Part shown: piece after piece, positions 1 through 6,084 of the stretch
How the letters are laid out: each line of letters begins with the position of its first letter
Position numbering within the stretch: the first letter of the stretch is position 1
NCBI GenBank assembly: GCA_007128345.1
Contig: SKXS01000014.1
Location: forward strand, 1-6,179
Length of the DNA: 6,179 nucleotides
Source of the DNA: Spirochaetia bacterium
Lineage (GTDB): Bacteria; Spirochaetota; Spirochaetia; PWKH01
Direction: 5' to 3'
Position numbers and translations under genes: made by a program
Notes under the pieces: generated by a model
Told to the model about the DNA's origin: nothing
The model's input: only the letters and a program-made list of their open reading frames with translations
Databases searched by the model: none

Positions 1-2131
1 AGGGATAGCCCGGATATTCGAACACGGGGATACGGGTCTCAATGTATCCCAGGGAATATCCCCAGATGGAATCATACTCGTCAACTTTCTGGCCGATGGC
101 TTCGACCTCCTCAAGATACCGATGGATAGACTTTGACTCAATGATGATGACCTCTTCCATATGGTTAACGATGGGGCTGTGCGGTCTGCTGTGGTCCTGC
201 TCGAAGGAGAGGATCCTTCTGCCGTCATCTGTGATGCCCACGGTGCGGAAGGTGTTGCTCTTGCCTACGCCCGGCAGGTTGATGGTATTGCGGTCAGTGG
301 CAATAAAGGGGTTTGCAGACGCCTCGCGGATGGAGTTTATCAATCCGGGCATGGCATCGGCATGCTTGGAGAACCGCCTGATCTCGCTGTAGAACTTGGG
401 ATCAACCCTGCCGATGGACTTCTCTTCCACCTGCTCCTGGACGGAGCGGGCGTTCACTGCGAAGAGGGCCGCGTTCTCCTTGAATCCCTTGACGGTAAAG
501 GTGTAGTAGGGCAGCACGCCGATGTCGTTGAGCACCTTCCGCAGCTTCGCCGTATGGCCGCGCAGTGAGGCGGGAACGGTAAACACCTGCTGGTTGGTCA
601 CATACCAGCCTGCCTGTATGAGCCTGCGTATTGCATCAGCCGATTCAGGGGTAATCTCCATGGCAGTTGAGTAGTGGGTCTGGATGACGAACTGCTTGAT
701 GCCCACCTTTGAGGCTTTATCCTTGAATTCTTTAAGTACCTGCACACGCTTTTCAGAGATGCGCTGGGGGAGATAGATAGGGAGCTTGGTGCCGAGACGC
801 ACCCGCACGATCTCAGCATGCTTCTCTCCGTCAAGACGCTTGCGGTTTGCGTTGCGCTTTTTTCTGGCCATGTCATATACCGCATCAAGGATCTGCTTAA
901 GCGAAGTCACGGAGCTCATCATTGCATCCCCGCCGGTGATGAGGATATCCTGGAGCTGGGAGTCATGCTCAAAGTACTCCATAAGTGATTTAAGTTCATC
1001 AGCCCAGTTCCTTGACGGTTTGAGCTTGTTCATATCAAAGTTGAACCGGCCGTTCTGGAAATCGTACATCCGCTGGCAGTAGGCGCACAGCCCGCCGCAT
1101 GCACGTCCCATGGTTGAAGGGATGAAGATCGCCACATTGGGGTAGCGGCGATGTATGTTGTGTGACGGAAGCAGCCATCCTGCGGCATTGGGTTTCCCAG
1201 GCTCAATAATGTCTTCCTTTTCCCACGCGCTGATCTGCCCGAACTCCTCAATGAGCTCCCTGCTGTAGAACACATACTGTCTGATGGGCATATCGGCAAA
1301 GCGGTATTCGTCTGCTGTGCGGGTGTTCAGCAGGGAAAGGAAGTACGGGGTTACAAAGATGGGGATGCCCTTCACTTCAGCTTCGCGCATAACGGCTACA
1401 GTCTCTTCGTCCAGAGTATGGTCCATCATGACCTGCAGATCCCTGATACTCCGGACTGCATGCTGCAGATGGAAGGTATCATCCTGCCACCACTGCTCAA
1501 GCAGACGGGTCTCCTCCTCCTCGGCTGCTCCCGGGGGAAAGCGGAACTTGCTGCGTTTCTTTGTACTGCTTGCCTTGCGGATCTTCAGGCGCAAAACCTC
1601 CAGAATCCGCTGCTTGTGCTCCCTGCGCATGCGCATGATCTCGGGGTCCAGCCCAGAAGGGTGCCGGTCCATCCATACGGTGACGGAGTCCTTCTTGGGT
1701 ATTCTGCGCTTGTTCAGGCCGTTGAACTGCCTGAAAAGGTGAAGCATATCTTTGTAGAAGGCAAGAGATCCGTCGTGGACGCCTTCACGTATTGAGCGGC
1801 GCAGGATGTCGAACGGCCGTGAAACAACGGTCTCTCCATGGAGATTGGGATCGCTGTACGAGGTCCCTTCATAATTCAGGTAGTCCAGGATGCGTATTAG
1901 GGCAATGTCCTTCCAGGAGAGCTTGTAGAAGGGGATTTCTCCCCGTTCTTCGGCGCTGTAGTAGCTGTATGCCTGAGGGTGCTCCCTGAGCTGCCTGAGG
2001 ACTTTCTTCTGATAGGAGCGTACAAAGCGCCTGGTGCTTGCAGCACGGCTGAGCATCACCACCAGGTCCGGATTCTCCTCCCTGATGAGCTCAACAAGCG
2101 CTTCCACGGTATAGACATCCCTGTTTACCAT
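1..2131 (-). CDS. KamA-like radical SAM/PLP aminomutase family protein, large form (C-terminus cut by window edge)
   Basis: An unbroken minus-strand frame of 710 codons runs off the left edge. Seen: the radical SAM cluster motif CX3CX2C at C345, C349 and C352, followed by R354; a GGD motif at 400-402; LPQRI near 454-458; NQ at 513-514; PYY at 541-543; and PGVGK at 620-624. Order and wording follow lysine 2,3-aminomutase (LAM), in which the arginine two residues after the third cysteine binds the substrate carboxylate and the lysine of the glycine-rich PGGGGK motif carries PLP; K624 is the probable counterpart. Family members use SAM-derived radicals and PLP to migrate an amino group, in the cytoplasm. 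Oddities: the cluster lies about 220 residues further in than in LAM, so there is a long N-terminal extension of unknown function, and the two lysine-recognising aspartates of LAM are not conserved (N618 at one of them). Substrate is therefore unknown, probably not lysine. Start ATG at 2131 is chosen for its RBS; an in-frame ATG at 2137 abuts that RBS. No signal peptide or membrane segment is seen. Confidence 0.88.
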   Translation of the reverse strand, partial: MVNRDVYTVEALVELIREENPDLVVMLSRAASTRRFVRSYQKKVLRQLREHPQAYSYYSAEERGEIPFYKLSWKDIALIRILDYLNYEGTSYSDPNLHGETVVSRPFDILRRSIREGVHDGSLAFYKDMLHLFRQFNGLNKRRIPKKDSVTVWMDRHPSGLDPEIMRMRREHKQRILEVLRLKIRKASSTKKRSKFRFPPGAAEEEETRLLEQWWQDDTFHLQHAVRSIRDLQVMMDHTLDEETVAVMREAEVKGIPIFVTPYFLSLLNTRTADEYRFADMPIRQYVFYSRELIEEFGQISAWEKEDIIEPGKPNAAGWLLPSHNIHRRYPNVAIFIPSTMGRACGGLCAYCQRMYDFQNGRFNFDMNKLKPSRNWADELKSLMEYFEHDSQLQDILITGGDAMMSSVTSLKQILDAVYDMARKKRNANRKRLDGEKHAEIVRVRLGTKLPIYLPQRISEKRVQVLKEFKDKASKVGIKQFVIQTHYSTAMEITPESADAIRRLIQAGWYVTNQQVFTVPASLRGHTAKLRKVLNDIGVLPYYTFTVKGFKENAALFAVNARSVQEQVEEKSIGRVDPKFYSEIRRFSKHADAMPGLINSIREASANPFIATDRNTINLPGVGKSNTFRTVGITDDGRRILSFEQDHSRPHSPIVNHMEEVIIIESKSIHRYLEEVEAIGQKVDEYDSIWGYSLGYIETRIPVFEYPGYP

Positions 2132-2137
2132 ACACAT

Positions 2138-2144
2138 CCCTTCT
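2138..2144 (-). promoter_or_regulatory. Ribosome binding site of the KamA-like gene
   Basis: Read on the minus strand, AGAAGGG lies 6 bases before the ATG at 2131, an ordinary Shine-Dalgarno arrangement. It decides the start: the other in-frame ATG, at 2137, begins directly after the GGG and would have no spacer. A good Shine-Dalgarno also argues mildly against a Bacteroidota host. Confidence 0.7.
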
Positions 2145-2169
2145 CATTTTACCATTTGTCATATATACT
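2141..2169 (+). promoter_or_regulatory. Candidate promoter for parE-parC
   Basis: TTCTCA (2141-2146) and TATACT (2164-2169) are 17 bases apart. The -10 element matches consensus at five of six positions and the -35 at four of six. Transcription would start near 2176, leaving a leader of about 120 bases before parE. The -35 falls on the ribosome binding site of the divergent gene. This is a weak candidate; the true promoter may lie elsewhere in 2132-2290. Confidence 0.3.
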
Positions 2170-2175
2170 GGCAGC

Positions 2176-2200
2176 ATACAGGATGTACAAACTCCTGCAT
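2176..2200. repeat. Imperfect inverted repeat between the divergent promoters (candidate operator)
   Basis: ATACAGGA (2176-2183) and TCCTGCAT (2193-2200) form arms of 8 bases that pair at seven positions, around a spacer of 9 bases. The site lies between the candidate rightward -10 and the leftward -10, next to the predicted starts of both transcripts, so a regulator bound here could affect both genes. Inverted repeats this short also arise by chance; no known regulator is recognised. Confidence 0.3.
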
Positions 2201-2205
2201 ATCTT

Positions 2206-2235
2206 AATATAGGTTTTAATTGGGGCAAAGGTCAA
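2206..2235 (-). promoter_or_regulatory. Probable sigma70-type promoter for the KamA-like gene
   Basis: On the minus strand, TTGACC (2235-2230) and TATATT (2211-2206) are separated by 18 bases. Each hexamer differs from the TTGACA/TATAAT consensus at one position. Transcription would start near 2199, giving a leader of about 65-70 bases before the ATG at 2131. This is the best promoter match in the intergenic region. It was found by eye, without a statistical background. Confidence 0.6.
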
Positions 2236-2270
2236 CAAAAGCTCCCGGAGGCACTGACGGGCGCGGACAA

Positions 2271-2287
2271 TCCCGGTGCGGCCGGGA
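2271..2287 (+). promoter_or_regulatory. Small GC-rich hairpin in the parE leader
   Basis: TCCCGG (2271-2276) and CCGGGA (2282-2287) are perfectly complementary around the 5-base loop TGCGG. In the mRNA this 6-bp stem ends 3 bases before the GUGAGG that would serve as ribosome binding site and 12 bases before the ATG at 2300. No U-tract follows, so it is not a terminator. It covers the alternative GTG at 2276, which argues against that start. A role in tuning initiation is inference. Confidence 0.4.
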
Positions 2288-2299
2288 CTTGTGAGGCAT

Positions 2300-4105
2300 A
2301 TGAACAAGCAGCAGACAGCTTCACTATACGATGAAAGCAAGGTAAAAACCCTCAGTTCCCTTGAACATATCAGGCTGAGGACGGGGATGTACATTGGTCG
2401 CCTCGGCGACGGCAGCAATGTTGATGACGGGATCTATATCCTCTTCAAGGAAGTCATAGATAACAGCATTGATGAGTTCATCATGGGCTACGGGAAGGAG
2501 ATCCGCATCGAGATCAAGGACTCCCTCGTGCGCATCAGGGACTACGGCAGGGGCATCCCCCTGGGCAAGGTGATCGACTGCGTGTCGATCATCAATACCG
2601 GGGCCAAGTACAATGACGAAGTGTTCCAGTTTTCCGTTGGGCTCAACGGGGTGGGGACCAAGGCGGTGAACGCCCTGTCACAGTACTTCCGGGTTGTCTC
2701 CTTCCGTCAGGGACACTTTTTCGAAGCGGTCTTCGAGCGCGGCAAGAAGAAGAAGGAGCGCAAGGGAAAGACCTCTGGTGAGCAGGACGGCACCCTGGTG
2801 GAGTTTATTCCCGACCCCGAGATATTCGGGGAGTACCAGTTCGATGACGAGTACCTCGAGCAGAGGATATGGAACTACGCCTACCTCAATTCTGGACTTA
2901 CACTGGCGTACAACCGGAAGCGTTTCGTCTCCCGAAACGGCCTGTACGATCTGCTCTCCGATGAGGTAGGTTCCGACGGACTCTACGACATCATCTACTA
3001 CAAGGGAAAACATCTGGAATTCGCCCTAACCCATACCACTAACTACGGAGAGGCCTATTTCTCCTACGTCAACGGCCAGCATACCAGTGACGGCGGATCA
3101 CATCTGAGCGCCTTCCGAGAGGGCATCCTCAAGGGGATCAACGAATACTTCAAGAAGAACTACTCAGGGCTCGATGCACGGGAGGGTGTGGCCGGGGCAG
3201 TGGCGATCAAGCTGATGAATCCGGTCTTTGAAAGCCAGACGAAGAACAAGCTGGGCAATACCGATATCAGGGGACCTCTGGTGCAGGAGGTGAAGTCGGC
3301 TGTGCTGGACTTCCTGCTCAAGCACAAAAAGGTAGCTGACAAGCTGGCTGACAAGATCGTGAGCAACGAGAAGCTCCGCAGAGAGCTCAACGAAGTCAAG
3401 AAAGGCGCCCGAGATGCCGCGAAAAAGATCTCCCTGAAAATTCCCAACCTGAAGGACTGCAGGTACCATCTGGGGGATGCCAACAAGCGGGGAGAGGAGT
3501 CCCTGATATTCCTCACTGAAGGCCAGTCGGCTTCCGGCTCCATGGTCTCTTCCCGGGATGTCTACACCCAGGCGATATTCAGCCTCAGGGGCAAGGTGCT
3601 CAACGTCTTCGGCAGGAAACGGACTGAAATCTACAAGAACGAAGAGCTCTACAACCTCATGATGGCCCTCGGCATAGAGAACGGCATTGAAGGTCTGCGG
3701 TACGGCAAGGTGGTCATCGCTACAGATGCGGACTACGACGGGTTTCACATACGCAACCTGCTGCTCACCTTCTTCCTGAACTACTTCGAGGAACTGGTGG
3801 TGGCCGGCAGGGTCTACATCCTTGAGACTCCCCTGTTCCGGGTGCGCAACAAGAAGGAGACACGGTACTGCTACACTCCGTCGGAGCGGGATGAAGCCTC
3901 TTCACAGATCTCCTCCCCGGAGATTACCCGGTTCAAGGGACTGGGAGAGATATCTCCAAAGGAGTTCGGCCAGTTCATCGGCAAGGACATCCGGCTGGTG
4001 CCGGTGAACATCAAGTCCATCAAGGATATCAGGACGACCCTTGAATTCTACATGGGCAAGAATACCCCGAACAGACGGGAATTTATCATGGAGCACTTAA
4101 TCTAA
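2300..4105 (+). CDS. parE: DNA topoisomerase IV subunit B (ParE, GyrB-like ATPase/TOPRIM subunit)
   Basis: This 601-residue protein is the ATP-driven gate subunit of type IIA topoisomerase. It pairs with ParC to pass one duplex through another and unlink daughter chromosomes. Seen in order: GHKL ATPase with E51 (general base) and N55, D81 followed by GRGIP, and the GLNGVGTKAVNALS lid at 114-127; transducer domain with the QTK loop (K315, ATP contact); TOPRIM domain with E407 in an EGQSASG motif, SLRGK with K432, and the metal-binding DADYD at 476-480; and the C-terminal FKGLGE at 545-550. Length suits a compact ParE; no proteobacterial-type insertion is present. I recall close resemblance to Bacteroidota-type ParE. 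The frame is open from a GTG at 2276, but the ATG at 2300 has GUGAGG just upstream (a tight 3-base spacing), and homology begins well after it. Oddities: Q409 where most relatives have Asp, and a lysine-rich loop at 149-157. A GyrB is unlikely given the partner. Confidence 0.93.
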   Translation: MNKQQTASLYDESKVKTLSSLEHIRLRTGMYIGRLGDGSNVDDGIYILFKEVIDNSIDEFIMGYGKEIRIEIKDSLVRIRDYGRGIPLGKVIDCVSIINTGAKYNDEVFQFSVGLNGVGTKAVNALSQYFRVVSFRQGHFFEAVFERGKKKKERKGKTSGEQDGTLVEFIPDPEIFGEYQFDDEYLEQRIWNYAYLNSGLTLAYNRKRFVSRNGLYDLLSDEVGSDGLYDIIYYKGKHLEFALTHTTNYGEAYFSYVNGQHTSDGGSHLSAFREGILKGINEYFKKNYSGLDAREGVAGAVAIKLMNPVFESQTKNKLGNTDIRGPLVQEVKSAVLDFLLKHKKVADKLADKIVSNEKLRRELNEVKKGARDAAKKISLKIPNLKDCRYHLGDANKRGEESLIFLTEGQSASGSMVSSRDVYTQAIFSLRGKVLNVFGRKRTEIYKNEELYNLMMALGIENGIEGLRYGKVVIATDADYDGFHIRNLLLTFFLNYFEELVVAGRVYILETPLFRVRNKKETRYCYTPSERDEASSQISSPEITRFKGLGEISPKEFGQFIGKDIRLVPVNIKSIKDIRTTLEFYMGKNTPNRREFIMEHLI

Positions 4106-4107
4106 TG
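4090..4107 (+). promoter_or_regulatory. parE-parC junction: GGAG and overlapping stop/start (TAATG)
   Basis: The parE stop TAA (4103-4105) and the parC ATG (4105-4107) share the A at 4105. A GGAG at 4090-4093, inside the last parE codons, lies 11 bases before the ATG, slightly far for a Shine-Dalgarno. The arrangement fits translational coupling, in which ribosomes ending parE restart on parC, as expected for subunits of a heterotetramer made in equal amounts. Confidence 0.7.
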
Positions 4108-6081
4108 TCCTTTGTGCATACCCTTTTCAGAAATAATTTCCTTGAGTACGCATCCTATGTAATCAAGGAGCGGGCTATCCCCGACATTGAGGACGGGCTC
4201 AAACCCGTGCAGCGCAGGATTCTCCACTCGCTCTTTGAGATGGATGACGGGAAGTTCCATAAGGTCGCCAACGTGGTGGGACACTGCATGAAGTACCACC
4301 CCCACGGGGACATGTCCATCTATGAAGCGCTGGTCAACCTGGCAAACGGAGATCTCTTAATAGACAAGCAGGGGAATTTCGGCAACCGCCTTACCGGTGA
4401 TGAGGCCTCTGCCGCACGATACATCGAATGCCGCATATCCCCCTTTGCGAAGCAGGTGCTCTACAACCCGGAGCTTACGAAGTACGCAGATTCCTACGAC
4501 GGCCGCAACCGTGAACCGGTGGCGTTCCCTGCCAAAATTCCGATAGTGCTGGTCCATGGGGCCGAGGGGATTGCGGTGGGTATGGCAACCCGGGTGCTCC
4601 CCCACAATCTCCGGGAGGTCCTGGAGGCGATGCGCTCCTCGCTGAAGGGGGAACCCTTCAGCCTCTTTCCCGATTTTATCGGCGGCGGAGTGATGGATAT
4701 CTCCGAGTACGCCGACGGCATGGGCAAGGTTCTCGTCCGGGCAAAGCTCAACACCAAGGATCCCAAGCGTATCATCATCGAGGAGATTCCCTTCGGGGTT
4801 ACGACGGAAAAGCTGATTGCCTCCATAGAGGCCGCCGCAAAGAAAGGGAAGTTCAAGCTTTCGACAATCAACGATTTCACAGCTGAACGCATCCAGATTG
4901 AACTTCATCTGGCGAGAAACACCTACACACAGGATGTGGTTGATGCACTCTACGCCTTCACTGACTGCGAGCAGTCGATTTCGGTGAACCTCCTGGTCAT
5001 CCGTGAGAACATGCCCGTCCAGATGACCGTGAGCGAAGTAATCGCCTACCAGACCAGGCAGCTTGTGCATATTCTGAAGCAGGAGCTGCATAATGAAGCG
5101 GGGCACCTGAAGGACCGGCTCCATGCACGGACGCTGGAACGTATCTTTGTAGAGGAGCGCATCTACAAGCAGATTGAGATGATGAAGACCCAGGAATCAG
5201 TGGTGCAGGCAGTATTCGACGGACTTGCCCCCTTTGCGTCAGAAATTGTCAGGGAGGTGACCGGCGATGACGTGGAGCGGCTGCTCAAGATCCCCATCCG
5301 CCGCATCTCCCTCTACGACATCAACCGGTATCGCCAGGAGATCAAGGAGATCAATGCCCGCCTCAAGGAGATTGCCTTCCACCTGTCCCATCTCAAGGAA
5401 TATACCCTTGACTTTATCGAATCGCTCATCACCGCGGTAAAGAAGCACCATCCCCGAAGGACAAGGATCGTCTCCTTCGAGAAGGTCGACGTGAGGGAGG
5501 TGACCGGCCGGGACCTTGAGCTGTGCTACGACGGAAATACGGGATACCTCGGCACGGCAGTGAAGGGGGGCAAGGCGCTCTTCAAGGTATCTCCCTACGA
5601 CCGGATACTGGTGATCCGCAAGGACGGCACCTACTTCGTCACCACGGTTCCGGAAAAGTACTTCACGGGCAAGGGGATGCACTTCTGCTGTCTTGCGGAC
5701 AAGGAGGTGCTGGATCGCCACGTGATATCAGCGGTGTACCAGGACAAGAAGAAGCGCCTCTACATGAAGCGGACGAAAATCACTACGTTCATCACCAACC
5801 GGCAGTATGAACTCCTGCCTAAGCAGACCAGGCTGCTCAAGCTGACTACCCGCAGGACCGCAGCATTCCATGTGACCTACAAGCCGAAGCCCAGGCTGAA
5901 GGTGCTGGAGGAGTCCTTTCCCGTGGCTGACTACCTGGTGAAAGGCATCAAGGCTTCGGGTGTGAAGCTGACCGACAAGGAAGCAAAGTCGATCCGGATC
6001 ATTACTGCAAAACGGACCCCTGACGCCGCTGAACCTGATGACTCGGAAGAGAGTGACGATACTGTTGATGAGGATGTGTAG
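4105..6081 (+). CDS. parC: DNA topoisomerase IV subunit A (ParC, GyrA-like DNA cleavage subunit)
   Basis: This 658-residue protein is the breakage-reunion subunit that works with ParE on the chromosome. Seen: the winged-helix region with the YHPHGD motif (64-69), GQ-type loop QGNFGN (89-94), and the AARYIE motif in which Y106 is the DNA-linking tyrosine and R105 its arginine partner; then GAEGIAVGMAT (152-162), where V164 takes the place of the isoleucine that intercalates into bent DNA in E. coli enzymes. The tower and coiled-coil region runs to about 450, followed by a beta-pinwheel-like C-terminal domain (about 460-635) with no GyrA box (QRRGGKG), which favours topoisomerase IV over gyrase. 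The tail 640-658 is very acidic (11 Asp/Glu of 19). It is shorter than E. coli ParC (752) and, from memory, than Bacteroidota forms near 900. The quinolone-contact positions are M70 and E74 (Ser83 and Asp87 in E. coli GyrA). The start is fixed by the overlap with the parE stop. Confidence 0.93.
   Translation: MSFVHTLFRNNFLEYASYVIKERAIPDIEDGLKPVQRRILHSLFEMDDGKFHKVANVVGHCMKYHPHGDMSIYEALVNLANGDLLIDKQGNFGNRLTGDEASAARYIECRISPFAKQVLYNPELTKYADSYDGRNREPVAFPAKIPIVLVHGAEGIAVGMATRVLPHNLREVLEAMRSSLKGEPFSLFPDFIGGGVMDISEYADGMGKVLVRAKLNTKDPKRIIIEEIPFGVTTEKLIASIEAAAKKGKFKLSTINDFTAERIQIELHLARNTYTQDVVDALYAFTDCEQSISVNLLVIRENMPVQMTVSEVIAYQTRQLVHILKQELHNEAGHLKDRLHARTLERIFVEERIYKQIEMMKTQESVVQAVFDGLAPFASEIVREVTGDDVERLLKIPIRRISLYDINRYRQEIKEINARLKEIAFHLSHLKEYTLDFIESLITAVKKHHPRRTRIVSFEKVDVREVTGRDLELCYDGNTGYLGTAVKGGKALFKVSPYDRILVIRKDGTYFVTTVPEKYFTGKGMHFCCLADKEVLDRHVISAVYQDKKKRLYMKRTKITTFITNRQYELLPKQTRLLKLTTRRTAAFHVTYKPKPRLKVLEESFPVADYLVKGIKASGVKLTDKEAKSIRIITAKRTPDAAEPDDSEESDDTVDEDV
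6070..6074 (+). promoter_or_regulatory. Ribosome binding site of the pseudouridine synthase gene
   Basis: GAGGA lies inside the last codons of parC, 10 bases before the ATG at 6085. The parC stop is in the same frame as this next gene and only 3 bases upstream, so the ATG at 6085 is the first possible start. No terminator or promoter fits in the gap, so the gene is probably part of the parE-parC transcript. Confidence 0.5.
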
Positions 6082-6084
6082 TCC

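Noticed and set aside
161..568. Plus-strand open frames opposite the aminomutase-like gene
   Set aside because: The minus-strand frame is open for all 710 codons and carries the family motifs, including the PLP-lysine region in this very stretch, so the plus-strand frames are shadows.
2156..2180. TTGTCA at 2156-2161 as a rightward -35 element
   Set aside because: No acceptable -10 hexamer lies 16-18 bases downstream; the nearest A+T-rich hexamer is only 13 bases away.
2276..2299. GTG at 2276 (or GTG at 2291) as the parE start, adding up to 8 residues
   Set aside because: The GTG at 2276 sits in the hairpin stem and has no good ribosome binding site. The ATG at 2300 has GUGAGG just before it, and no family similarity extends upstream of it. 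This is a preference, not a certainty.
2132..2299. Search of the intergenic region for a small gene, tRNA, riboswitch or terminator
   Set aside because: The only frame of note is a short minus-strand one spanning the region and the parE start, with no family match. No cloverleaf, riboswitch-like core or stem followed by a T-tract was seen.
3164..3748. A 194-codon open frame on the minus strand inside parE
   Set aside because: It overlaps the TOPRIM and transducer coding region of parE. No recognisable protein features; treated as a shadow frame.
4357..5124. A 255-codon open frame on the minus strand inside parC
   Set aside because: It lies opposite a parC segment with full family similarity and conserved motifs. 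Its translation resembles no family I know and it has no evident ribosome binding site. It is a shadow of the GC-rich third codon positions.
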